DNA from: an uncultured Clostridia bacterium
GTDB taxonomy: Bacteria; Bacillota; Clostridia; TANB77; CAG-508
Length of the DNA: 14,025 nt
NCBI GenBank assembly: GCA_934131055.1
Contig: CAKOZB010000029.1
Span: 1 to 14,025, forward strand
Direction: 5' to 3'
Position numbers and translations under genes: made by a program. Each line of letters begins with the position of its first letter. Position 1 is the first letter of the stretch. Positions 7,557-14,025 of the stretch are shown here, piece after piece. The notes beneath the pieces are model-generated. The model made no database searches. It was not told the origin of the DNA and was given only the letters and a program-made list of their open reading frames with translations.

Positions 7557-8123
7557 TTAAATATCGATATGCATCTCATCAGCCTTTTGTTTTACTAACT
7601 TCAAGTCTTTCCAGAAGTCTATTTTTTTATTTTCATCACGAAGCAATGCAGCCGGGTGCCAAGTTGGCATATAAAGTATTTCTTTCTTTTCTACCCATTT
7701 TCCTCTTGAAGCTGTTATTCCATATTCTTCTCCGAGTATGTTTTTTAATGCTGTACTTCCTAGTAATACTATTATTTTAGGTTTTACCAATATTACTTGA
7801 TTTCTTAAATAATTAAGGCAGGCCTGTGCTTCATCAGCCTCAGGTGTTCTATTTTGAGGTGGTCTACATTTTACAATATTTGCTATGTATACCTTGTCTC
7901 TATGTATTTCTAATGCTTGAAAAGCCTTATCCATAAGCTTGCCTGCTTTACCAACAAATGGCTCTCCAAGCCTATCCTCGTCTGCACCAGGACCTTCCCC
8001 TATAAACATTACATCAGCATTTTTGTTGCCTACACCAAAGACAATATTTGTTCTGTTTGTGCATAATTTGCACTTTTTGCAGTCTTTAATCGATTGCTCC
8101 AAATCTTCCCAATTATCGTACAT
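7557..8123 (-). CDS. Uracil-DNA glycosylase, family 4 (Fe-S type)
   Basis: The enzyme removes uracil from DNA, starting base excision repair of deaminated cytosine. At 188 aa it is normal for family 4. Motif 1 is [17 protein letters not shown] (42-58) and motif 2 is WHPAALLR (155-162). Four cysteines placed as in family 4 (C15, C18, C86, C102) should bind the 4Fe-4S cluster; C21 is additional. The [11 protein letters not shown] segment is also typical. The start at 8123 has GGTGAT 7 nt upstream, and the gap to the carboxypeptidase stop is 15 nt, so the two genes are translated from one message. The full order is pgeF, carboxypeptidase, udg. A long hairpin begins 6 nt after the stop. DNA repair is the only link I see with addB upstream. 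The family assignment is firm. Confidence 0.95.
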   Translation of the reverse strand: MYDNWEDLEQSIKDCKKCKLCTNRTNIVFGVGNKNADVMFIGEGPGADEDRLGEPFVGKAGKLMDKAFQALEIHRDKVYIANIVKCRPPQNRTPEADEAQACLNYLRNQVILVKPKIIVLLGSTALKNILGEEYGITASRGKWVEKKEILYMPTWHPAALLRDENKKIDFWKDLKLVKQKADEMHIDI

Positions 8124-8138
8124 AATTTATCACCAATT

Positions 8139-9071
8139 TTATTTTCCTTCATCAACACATTTTTCTACTAACTTAATTTTTATTTTCTCATTTGTATTAA
8201 TTTCTGCTTTTGTTCCAATTGGTATTATTATTTTTTTATCAATATGACCAAAGTTATTTGATTTTATTATTGGAAATTTATATTCATCTCCAATAGCATT
8301 TGTTATTATTTTTTCAAGACTAATTTTAGATTGATGTTCATAATTTCCAATCCATAGTCCTGCAATTCTGTCAAATACTCCATTTTGTTTTAAATAATAT
8401 ATATTGCTATTTACCATTTCTGGTGCAGCTTCAAAACCAAGCTCCTCTAAGAACAAAATTTTATCCTGTACATTTACGGCGTATTTTCCACAAACTAATT
8501 TTGTAAATAAAGATAAATTTCCTCCAACCAGCTCTCCTGTAGCCTGTCCTGCTTGTATAGTTGTGTATTCGTCTTCTGGTTCTCCCATTATTAAACTTTC
8601 GGTATTTTCAACAAAAGTTTTTATGAATTGCTTATAGGCATAGCCTGTTTCCCATGATGTTAACGACTTAAACGTTGGCCCATGATATGTTACAAGCCCA
8701 GTCTTTTCGTGTATCGCATTTAGAATGCTAGTATTATCACTAAACCCACAAATTATCTTTGGATGATTTTTTATCATTTCATAATCTATATAATCCAGAG
8801 TTGTGTTGGAATCTTCCCCACCTTTTACACACATTATAGCTTTTACTTCGTCGTCTTTAAAAGCCCAGTTAATGTCTGCTGCTCTTTTCTCTGGTGATGT
8901 TCCATAGCCTAGAGTATCTTCAAATACATATTTGCCGAATTTTACTTTAAAGCCCAAAGCCTCCATTAATGCAATGGAAGCATTTATATACTCTAAATCA
9001 TCTTTTTCTATATAATTTGATGGAGCAATTACTCCTATAGTATCACCTTTTTTTAATTTAGTAGGTATCAT
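8139..9071 (-). CDS. LD-carboxypeptidase, peptidase family S66 (LdcA/MccF-like)
   Basis: S66 peptidases cut the L,D-bond that releases the terminal D-alanine from tetrapeptides during murein recycling; MccF-like members cleave microcin C-type compounds instead. The 310-aa length and motifs fit: [12 protein letters not shown] at the N-terminus, VKGGEDSN (82-89), GFSDNT (109-114) with Ser111 as nucleophile, FLEE (207-210) supplying the catalytic Glu, and NFGHI (273-277) with His276. There is no signal peptide, so it is cytoplasmic. The GGEDSN loop rather than the shorter loop of classic LdcA may point to the MccF-like branch; this is an impression, not a proof. The start is supported by AAGGAG with an 8-nt spacer, and it lies 15 nt after pgeF. 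Membership in S66 is secure, substrate is not. Confidence 0.92.
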   Translation of the reverse strand: MIPTKLKKGDTIGVIAPSNYIEKDDLEYINASIALMEALGFKVKFGKYVFEDTLGYGTSPEKRAADINWAFKDDEVKAIMCVKGGEDSNTTLDYIDYEMIKNHPKIICGFSDNTSILNAIHEKTGLVTYHGPTFKSLTSWETGYAYKQFIKTFVENTESLIMGEPEDEYTTIQAGQATGELVGGNLSLFTKLVCGKYAVNVQDKILFLEELGFEAAPEMVNSNIYYLKQNGVFDRIAGLWIGNYEHQSKISLEKIITNAIGDEYKFPIIKSNNFGHIDKKIIIPIGTKAEINTNEKIKIKLVEKCVDEGK

Positions 9072-9086
9072 AAAACTTTCTCCTTT

Positions 9087-9893
9087 TTATTTATTTGGAA
9101 ATGTCATTCCTAAAACAGCAATATTCCTGCCAGCCTTATCTTTCTGTGCTCTATACGAATGCATTACATTAGAATTACATACTGTACAAATTTTACTTTC
9201 TATTATGTTTGTAGATTGTAATCCACATTTTTCTAACATTAATCTATTTATTAAAGTTGTATCTATATGATATTTATTTTCTCGTTTTTCTATTATATCA
9301 CAATTTCTATTTAGATAACTGAATGCTTGTTCAAAAATATTTTTTACATCTTCATCTACCTCAAAATGACATTTTCCAATGCACGGACCGATACATACAA
9401 TAATATCTTCTGGTTTAGAGCCATAATCACTTATCATTTTTAGTACTGCCTTCTGTCCTATCTTCTGAGCTGTTCCACGCCAACCAGAATGAATATTCCC
9501 AATTACATTTTTTACTGGGTCATATAATAAAATTGGTGTACAATCTGCAAATGATAATATTAAGTCCGTATCTGGCTTACTTGTAAGCAAACCATCCACA
9601 TTTTCTAAATACTCTTTTGATGTTTTTTGATAATTGTTATCCACATTTTTTATACAATCTGTGTGTGTTTGGTGCGGTTTTACTATATTTTTTCTTTTTA
9701 TTTCTAGTGCATCACAAAGCATATTATAGCTATGCTCTGTAACACTCTTTTCAGCCTTACCATTAAAATCAATTTTATCTACACTCAATGTGTACGCATG
9801 TACTAAATTTTTGAATTCTAACAATCTTCTAAATTGCAAATATTCAATTCCATCTTTTTTTACATGAACTATATTCTCATTAGATAAATCCAT
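9087..9893 (-). CDS. pgeF: PgeF/YfiH-family purine nucleoside phosphorylase (laccase-domain protein)
   Basis: This family (YfiH, YlmD, human LACC1) was annotated as polyphenol oxidase or laccase and is now linked to purine nucleoside phosphorolysis and deamination, and in E. coli to correcting misincorporated L-Ser in peptidoglycan precursors. The 268-aa protein has all family motifs: KPHQTHTD (72-79), SFADCTPILLYD (114-125), IHSGWRGTA (134-142) and CIGPCIGKCHFEVD (167-180). The metal-binding set is His77, Cys118 and His135. No signal peptide is present. GGAGG stands 4 nt before the ATG. The gene is first of a tight three-gene run with the S66 carboxypeptidase and udg. No promoter is evident in the 28 nt between it and the upstream hairpin, so it may depend on transcription from addB. 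The peptidoglycan link of PgeF fits its carboxypeptidase neighbour, which is inference. Confidence 0.95.
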   Translation of the reverse strand: MDLSNENIVHVKKDGIEYLQFRRLLEFKNLVHAYTLSVDKIDFNGKAEKSVTEHSYNMLCDALEIKRKNIVKPHQTHTDCIKNVDNNYQKTSKEYLENVDGLLTSKPDTDLILSFADCTPILLYDPVKNVIGNIHSGWRGTAQKIGQKAVLKMISDYGSKPEDIIVCIGPCIGKCHFEVDEDVKNIFEQAFSYLNRNCDIIEKRENKYHIDTTLINRLMLEKCGLQSTNIIESKICTVCNSNVMHSYRAQKDKAGRNIAVLGMTFPNK

Positions 9894-9921
9894 ATAACCT
9901 CCATTTCTTTATGTGCCACAT

Positions 9922-10047
9922 TGGTTTATGAAGAATTAAATTTTGACAAGGAAGATGAGTTTAAAAGGCCAGGGCGCATACTTGCTGTATGTAACCGCGT
10001 TTTAAACGAAATCTGACACAGTCAAAATTTTAATTATTCTTAAACCA
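9922..10047. repeat. Long nested inverted repeat on the addB stop codon (element E3)
   Basis: Arms 9922-9947 and 10021-10047 match at 24 of 26 positions with one single-base gap. The addB stop codon (10040-10042) and its preceding codon lie inside the right arm. The 73-nt core contains GTTTAAAA (9959-9966) pairing with TTTTAAAC (10000-10007), and GCATAC (9976-9981) with GTATGT (9987-9992) around a 5-nt loop. Core GC is about 42%. It ends 28 nt before the pgeF start and is not followed by a T-run. Because it includes the end of addB, translation termination would affect its folding. Confidence 0.85.
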
Positions 10048-13000
10048 CCTTATTCTTAATCATTTCTAAAACCGCATCTTTATTTAATTTTGAAATATAT
10101 TTATATTCATTGTTTTTTGTATTTTCGTCAAACCTGCATATAGACTTGTATTTACAATACTCACATGGTGTTTTTTTGGTACTTGCATTATAATATGGTT
10201 TTACTTCTATATTGCCTTGCAAAATTTCCTCTGATATTTGTTTTATTATTTTTTCCATGTATTTTTGCAAATAAACAAATTGCTCTTTTGTCACAGCACT
10301 CGTGCCTCTATCGCTTATCTCTCCGTCTTTTTTTATTGTTGCCGGAATTATTTTGCTTATACCTTTTGGCTCATTTTCTATATTTGTATCCATCTTTTTG
10401 ATTATATTCACATCTGCTAAAATTAAGCCTTTCATCTTGAACTCTTGCCTAATTTTCTCCTCTACTTCTTCATCAGTCAAGTTTTTATCTGTTCCGATTG
10501 TAGGATTTGTTAAATTAAAATATAATACCCCAGCAGGTATAAAATCTTCTACCTTGCAAGTCTCGTTTAAATATGTTAAAAGCTGTAACTGAAGTCCATA
10601 AAACACTTGATTTAAATCGATATTTTTTACAGAAGATTTGTAGTCTATTATTCTTACATATGTTCCATCTGGATTTTTCATTATATCTACTCTGTCTATT
10701 TTTCCTGTAATCTCTACCTTTTTTCCATCTTCGGTTATAACAGTAATTGGTTTATACTGACCGTCCCCGCCGAATTCTAATTCATGCCCAAATACTTCAA
10801 ACTCGCTCTGTTTTAGACTCTGCACAATATATTTTACAGACATAGTAACAACTTTTTGTAACCTGTTACTTAACACTTTATATTTTTCTGTTGTTGTAAA
10901 TATGTAATTTCTATTTAATTTTAGCTTTTCACTTACTATTTCTGCTACAATTTTCTCTAGCTCTTCATCCGTAATTTCTTTCAGATTAATTTTTCTTTCT
11001 TCTATTACTCCGAAAAAATTATCTATTACATCATGCATGAATGAGCCTGTATCAACAGCTTCAACATTAAATGTTTCTTTATCATTCAGTTTTAATCCAT
11101 ATTTTAAATAATATGAAAAAGGACAACCGCTGTATTGCTCCAATTTTGACACACTGGTTTTTAATGTACTTCCATACATTTTTTCTACGTTTTCCTTTTT
11201 GATTTTTTCTGCCGTATTCGTGTAATTCAAAGCTTTTATCGCAGATGCAAGTTTTTCGTGCCACTCTTCACTTTCATTATATAAGTTATAAACTTCAAAC
11301 CATTTTTGTGCAATTTCTTCTCCGTCCCTAAATTGCCTCAAGTTTGTTAATAATTCTTTGAAAGTGTTTTCCTTTGTGGAAATTTCGGATTTTCTGTATA
11401 TTACATCACTCGTTTCTTTTAAGCCTTCGAATATTTTCTTTATTCTAGAAACTAAAACTGATGGTCTTAAAGATTTTCCTTCCATGTCTGATGATGAATA
11501 TGACAAAAATATTCTTTCTTCTGCTGTTGTAAAAGCCTTATAAATGTTGAAATTATCCTCGTAAATTCTGTCTATTGTGCCTTTCGCAAGCTCTACTCCG
11601 TTTTGCTTAATCTTTTCTCTATCATTATCATTCAAAAATCCTTCTGACTTATTGATTGAAGGAAACATTCCATCGTTTAATCCAATTATAAACACTGCTT
11701 TAATCTTGTGGCTTCTAGACCTGTCAACGTCTCCAACAGTAACTTCGTCTTGTGCCATTGGAATAGTTCCCAGTTTGCTTTCTCCAAGACCAGTTTTTAA
11801 TATCTGCATATAGCTCTCAAAAGTAATGTTTTCGTCTCCAAATACAAGTACAATCTCGTCTAGCACCTGCATTACAATTTTCCAGCTGGTCTCATATTCT
11901 GCTGCAATATCAACCTTTTGCATATCATTTAATTCTTTTATTTTATTTTCTAGAACCTTATCTATATTATTCTTGATTAAAAAATTATATAAATTTTTTG
12001 AAATCTGTTTTGCAGTTTTATTTCCAGATAAATTATTCTTTAACTCTACCAATGGTGTTACAATTTCTCTTCTAAGCTCATTTATATGGTCGATTATCTC
12101 TTTTCCGGTGCTGTCTTCATCATGGAAATTCCAGTCAGCCTTGTACCATTTACTGCCTTTTATCTCCCACTTTAGAGCATAATTTTCTAGAAGGTAAATA
12201 TCACTCGGAGTAATATTTAGAAATCCACATTTAATATAATTAAATACACTATCATATGACCAGTTTCTAGCAAAGATATCCAATATTGAAATAAGGTATT
12301 TTACAAGAATATTCTGGCTCAAATCTCTCTTTTCGTCTATGAAAACTGGAATATCGTATTCCTTAAAAATAGCCTTACACAAATTCGAATAAACATCTAT
12401 GTTTTTCGTGATTACAGAAATGTCTCTATATCTAAACTTTTTACTCCTTACTAGCTCTAAAATTCTTCTTGCAACTTCTTCAATTTCTGAATACTGGTTA
12501 TTTGCCAAAAACAAGCTTAAATTTTCTACGTTTTCCTCATATTTTTTATATGGAAAATTATATAAATTTCTTTCAATATGATTTAACTCTTTAGATTTAA
12601 ATCTATAAATCTTCTCTAAAAATACTGGCTCTTCCACAGCCGTCTTTGTTTCTTTTGCAATTCTTAATATTTTTTCAATTGTCTCTTTATTGCTGAAAAA
12701 AATATCATTACTTGCCTCATCAGTTTTTTCCATAGAATTACTCGTTACTGTAATTGTAACCTTGCTTACTTGTTTCAAAAGCTTTGCAATTACTGCGTAT
12801 TCTTGCTTAGTAAATCCTACAAATTCATCTATATAAATCTCTGTATTTTTAAACATATCAGTAGCATCAAGCTGGCTTTCCAATATTGTTAAAGCATCAT
12901 TTTCATCAACATAATTATTTACAATCTTCTCTTGAAACTTGCTATAAACAGTATAAATATCCTGCAACTTGTTTTCCAAATACAAGTCATTTTCTCCTAC

Positions 13001-13432
13001 CTGTTCCATCAAAGTATTAAGATTTTCTAATGTTACACCATGCTTCTTAAGCTCTGTAATCTGGGTCATAACCATATCTATATTGCTGTCTGATTTTCCT
13101 AAAAATTTAAGATTATTCTTTTTATTCGAAAGAATGCTATAAATTAACATAGATTTTCCACAATTTGAAAGTACAGTTTTGTTACTACCACCAACTTCAC
13201 TAGAAACTCTATGTGCCATCCTCGCAAAAGTAAGAACCTCAGCATTAATAACTGCCGAATTTTGTTTTTCATCTTCCAAAGACCTTAAAAGTTCTTTCTC
13301 TGCCGAAAAAGAGAACTGTTCTGGCGTAATAATATACTTTTTTCTGCCATTATCTATGTTTTTACTTATCTCATTAAAAATATATTGCGTCTTTCCGCAA
13401 CCACTTCTACCATATATAATTTGTAAACTCAT
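10040..13432 (-). CDS. addB: AddB, helicase-exonuclease AddAB subunit B
   Basis: AddB pairs with AddA in the complex that processes DNA double-strand ends for homologous recombination, doing the job of RecBCD in Firmicutes. The 1130 aa begin with the Walker A motif GRSGCGKT (8-15), retained in Firmicute AddB although its helicase domain is thought to act mainly in Chi recognition. The C-terminal RecB-type nuclease has GKIDRVD (910-916) and DYKSS (930-934), giving the metal and catalytic residues Asp916, Asp930 and Lys932. Cys770 and the cluster CEYCKYKSIC (1090, 1093, 1099) are the four ligands of the Fe-S cluster that holds the nuclease domain. All key residues are present. AAAAGGAT lies about 10 nt before the ATG. 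No good promoter was found in the 60 nt upstream (only a weak extended -10 at 13454-13459). addA, normally directly downstream, is missing here. Confidence 0.97.
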   Translation of the reverse strand: MSLQIIYGRSGCGKTQYIFNEISKNIDNGRKKYIITPEQFSFSAEKELLRSLEDEKQNSAVINAEVLTFARMAHRVSSEVGGSNKTVLSNCGKSMLIYSILSNKKNNLKFLGKSDSNIDMVMTQITELKKHGVTLENLNTLMEQVGENDLYLENKLQDIYTVYSKFQEKIVNNYVDENDALTILESQLDATDMFKNTEIYIDEFVGFTKQEYAVIAKLLKQVSKVTITVTSNSMEKTDEASNDIFFSNKETIEKILRIAKETKTAVEEPVFLEKIYRFKSKELNHIERNLYNFPYKKYEENVENLSLFLANNQYSEIEEVARRILELVRSKKFRYRDISVITKNIDVYSNLCKAIFKEYDIPVFIDEKRDLSQNILVKYLISILDIFARNWSYDSVFNYIKCGFLNITPSDIYLLENYALKWEIKGSKWYKADWNFHDEDSTGKEIIDHINELRREIVTPLVELKNNLSGNKTAKQISKNLYNFLIKNNIDKVLENKIKELNDMQKVDIAAEYETSWKIVMQVLDEIVLVFGDENITFESYMQILKTGLGESKLGTIPMAQDEVTVGDVDRSRSHKIKAVFIIGLNDGMFPSINKSEGFLNDNDREKIKQNGVELAKGTIDRIYEDNFNIYKAFTTAEERIFLSYSSSDMEGKSLRPSVLVSRIKKIFEGLKETSDVIYRKSEISTKENTFKELLTNLRQFRDGEEIAQKWFEVYNLYNESEEWHEKLASAIKALNYTNTAEKIKKENVEKMYGSTLKTSVSKLEQYSGCPFSYYLKYGLKLNDKETFNVEAVDTGSFMHDVIDNFFGVIEERKINLKEITDEELEKIVAEIVSEKLKLNRNYIFTTTEKYKVLSNRLQKVVTMSVKYIVQSLKQSEFEVFGHELEFGGDGQYKPITVITEDGKKVEITGKIDRVDIMKNPDGTYVRIIDYKSSVKNIDLNQVFYGLQLQLLTYLNETCKVEDFIPAGVLYFNLTNPTIGTDKNLTDEEVEEKIRQEFKMKGLILADVNIIKKMDTNIENEPKGISKIIPATIKKDGEISDRGTSAVTKEQFVYLQKYMEKIIKQISEEILQGNIEVKPYYNASTKKTPCEYCKYKSICRFDENTKNNEYKYISKLNKDAVLEMIKNKVV

Positions 13433-13491
13433 GCTATCTCATCCTTTTGGTGTATTCTATCATAATTATTATAATTAAGCTAGATTTTTGT

Positions 13492-13520
13492 AAAATAAAA
13501 ACACTACTTTTTTGTAGTGT
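13492..13520 (-). terminator. Rho-independent terminator of the orphan minus-strand unit
   Basis: On the minus strand ACACTAC (13520-13514), a loop of six A, and GTAGTGT (13507-13501) form a 7-bp stem followed by TTTTATTTT (13500-13492). It reads in the minus direction and lies 60 nt before addB, so it closes a unit starting upstream of addB rather than addB itself. Confidence 0.8.
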
Positions 13521-13614
13521 CTTGAAATTACTGTTGCGCTTCAACATATTTTTTAAATAGCTCTTCTAATAAAATATGACAACCTTTTTAATAGATTGCC
13601 ATATCTGCTTTTTT

Positions 13615-13722
13615 AAGTTCCTACTTTGGCAAGGATATTCCTACTTTTTTAAGTTCCTACTTTGGCAAGGATATTCCTACTTTTTTAAGTCCCTACTTTA
13701 GCAAGGGTATTCTTTCTTTTTA
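13615..13722. repeat. Three 36-bp direct tandem repeats
   Basis: The units are 13615-13650, 13651-13686 and 13687-13722. The first two are identical; the third matches at 30 of 36 positions. Each unit itself contains two copies of TTCCTACTTT, so a half-unit periodicity is visible. A degraded partial unit precedes them (13604-13614). The period is a multiple of three, but all minus-strand frames contain a stop codon in each unit. Confidence 0.9.
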
Positions 13723-13725
13723 TTA

Positions 13726-13743
13726 ATGATAATTAATTATCAT
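13726..13743. promoter_or_regulatory. 18-bp perfect palindrome, Fur/PerR-like operator candidate
   Basis: ATGATAATTAATTATCAT is a perfect palindrome at about +8 to +25 of the predicted minus-strand transcript, a usual place for a repressor site. It contains TGATAAT and ATTATCA, the half-sites of the Bacillus Fur box, but with a 2-bp rather than 1-bp centre. PerR and Zur boxes are related in sequence. The assignment to a regulator is a guess; the palindrome itself is certain. Confidence 0.5.
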
Positions 13744-13756
13744 CACTAGTATATTT

Positions 13757-13785
13757 ATTATACACCATAATTATACATTGTTCAA
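13757..13785 (-). promoter_or_regulatory. Strong promoter of the orphan unit
   Basis: On the minus strand TTGAAC (13785-13780) and a perfect TATAAT (13762-13757) are separated by exactly 17 bp, the best match to the vegetative consensus in the window. The predicted start is near 13750, directly before the palindrome. Confidence 0.75.
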
Positions 13786-13806
13786 GGACTTTTTATAATT
13801 AAATTT

Positions 13807-13839
13807 AAAAAGGCCAGCCACTTATTTAAGCGGCTGGTC
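13807..13839 (-). terminator. Rho-independent terminator of the GGDEF gene
   Basis: Segments 13812-13823 and 13828-13839 form a GC-rich stem (core CCAGCC with GGCTGG) with a 4-nt loop and one G-U pair in the minus-strand RNA, followed by TTTTT at 13811-13807. It begins 9 nt after the stop of the GGDEF gene and separates it from the orphan unit. Confidence 0.9.
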
Positions 13840-13848
13840 TACATTATT

Positions 13849-14025
13849 TTAGATTATTCCCTTCTTTCTCATCTTTGCTTCATACATGTTGTGGTCTGCT
13901 TCTTTGATAACATCTCTTATGTCATCATATTCTGGATTAAACAATTCATGTCCAACCGAAATTGTCGGAAACCGGTTTATTCCGCTTTGAATTTGAGCAT
14001 TATTCTGTTCTGTGGCAAAAACTGC
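13849..14025 (-). CDS. C-terminal end of a GGDEF-domain protein (probable diguanylate cyclase), partial
   Basis: Only the last 58 codons are in the window; the gene continues past the right edge. The sequence FPTISVGHELFNPEYDD followed by IKEADHNMYEAKMRKKG matches the end of GGDEF domains, where a strand (TISVG) is followed by the helix carrying the family motif KxADxxMYxAK. The active site GGDEF motif, any sensor domain and the start lie outside. Such proteins make cyclic di-GMP from two GTP; whether this one is active cannot be seen. The TAA stop at 13849-13851 is followed by a strong terminator. The protein ends almost directly after the GGDEF domain, so there is no C-terminal EAL domain. 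Confidence 0.88.
   Translation of the reverse strand, partial: AVFATEQNNAQIQSGINRFPTISVGHELFNPEYDDIRDVIKEADHNMYEAKMRKKGII

Larger units (their letters stand above)
13492..13750 (-). other. Orphan transcription unit without convincing ORF (small RNA or decayed small gene)
   Basis: A near-consensus promoter (13757-13785) and the terminator at 13492-13520 define a predicted minus-strand RNA of about 255 nt. Each of the three frames has stops in every 36-nt repeat. The frame ending at 13531-13533 reads ELKKVGISLPK, TAG, again ELKKVGISLPK, TAG, then ELKKADMAIY, TAA, and finally KGCHILLEELFKKYVEAQQ followed by a stop only about 10 nt before the terminator hairpin. That spacing looks like the end of a real gene, so this may be a small gene broken by repeat expansion. 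Alternatively the RNA itself is the product: CATATTTT and AAAATATG, flanking the GAAGAGC region, could form an 8-bp stem. No start codon with a ribosome-binding site was found. Confidence 0.4.

Noticed and set aside
8041..8123. Loss of the Fe-S site in the uracil-DNA glycosylase
   Set aside because: All four expected cysteines (15, 18, 86, 102) are present; the fifth at 21 is just extra.
9948..10020. Hammerhead-ribozyme-like core in E3 (GATGAG, stem, CGAAA)
   Set aside because: The stem-II-like part fits, but the essential CU of the CUGAUGA core is AA here and no cleavage-site helix can be formed without reusing the outer arm.
4133..10047. The three long palindromes as integron attC sites or copies of one MITE
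   Set aside because: No GTTRRRY/RYYYAAC end boxes and no integrase gene; the arms have no shared terminal sequence and no target-site duplication is visible.
13588..13617. Second GGDEF remnant suggested by minus-strand ELKKADMAIY
   Set aside because: The match to the KxADxAxY motif is only a few residues, and the sequence after it does not continue like a GGDEF domain; the repeats before it are unrelated.
13576..13701. Plus-strand 41-codon hydrophobic ORF across the 36-bp repeats, like a type I toxin opposite an antisense RNA
   Set aside because: It has no ribosome-binding site and no clear promoter, and its repeats (KFLLWQGYSYFF) are simply the complement of the minus-strand units. Kept only as a remote option.

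Overview
The window looks like a chromosomal segment of a low-GC Gram-positive anaerobe (Bacillota, most likely Clostridia, perhaps an uncultured gut lineage). The evidence is a strongly AT-rich base composition, a Firmicute-type LeuRS without a long leucine-specific insertion, AddB rather than RecB/RecC, strong Shine-Dalgarno sites, Rho-independent terminators and a C-terminal IPQTG sortase-type signal. No phage, transposase, CRISPR, rRNA or tRNA gene was seen.

Layout, left to right. A small XRE-type regulator (84-317, +) and a secreted, probably wall-anchored surface protein (352-1542, -) converge on one short bidirectional terminator. The surface protein gene and leuS (1721-4123, +) are divergent, with promoters in a 178-bp gap; leuS has a leader too short for a T-box. 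After leuS comes a 117-nt nested inverted repeat (4133-4249), then a gene for an unrecognised HELIH putative zinc peptidase (4429-5517, +). This converges on an unrecognised 141-aa protein gene (5652-6077, -) across a second bidirectional terminator. From 13432 down to 6156 everything is on the minus strand: addB, pgeF (yfiH), an S66 LD-carboxypeptidase, a family-4 uracil-DNA glycosylase, and a GltD/NfnB-like flavoprotein. At the right edge are an orphan minus-strand transcription unit (about 13492-13785) with no convincing ORF and the last 58 codons of a GGDEF protein.

The pgeF, carboxypeptidase and glycosylase genes are packed with 15-nt gaps and overlapping ribosome-binding sites, so they are surely co-transcribed. 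The set joins DNA repair (AddB, UDG) with nucleoside and peptidoglycan salvage. addA is not next to addB here, and gltB or nfnA are not next to the flavoprotein gene.

Two things are not explained by ordinary genes. (1) Three long inverted repeats of 110-126 nt sit almost exactly on the stop codons of leuS, udg and addB. Each has AT-rich outer arms of 26-31 bp around a GC-richer, self-folding core, the arms are unrelated in sequence, and none is followed by a T-tract. (2) The orphan unit at the right end has a near-consensus promoter, an 18-bp perfect palindrome resembling a Fur/PerR operator just after the predicted start, three 36-bp tandem repeats, and its own terminator. It may be a small RNA or a decayed small gene.
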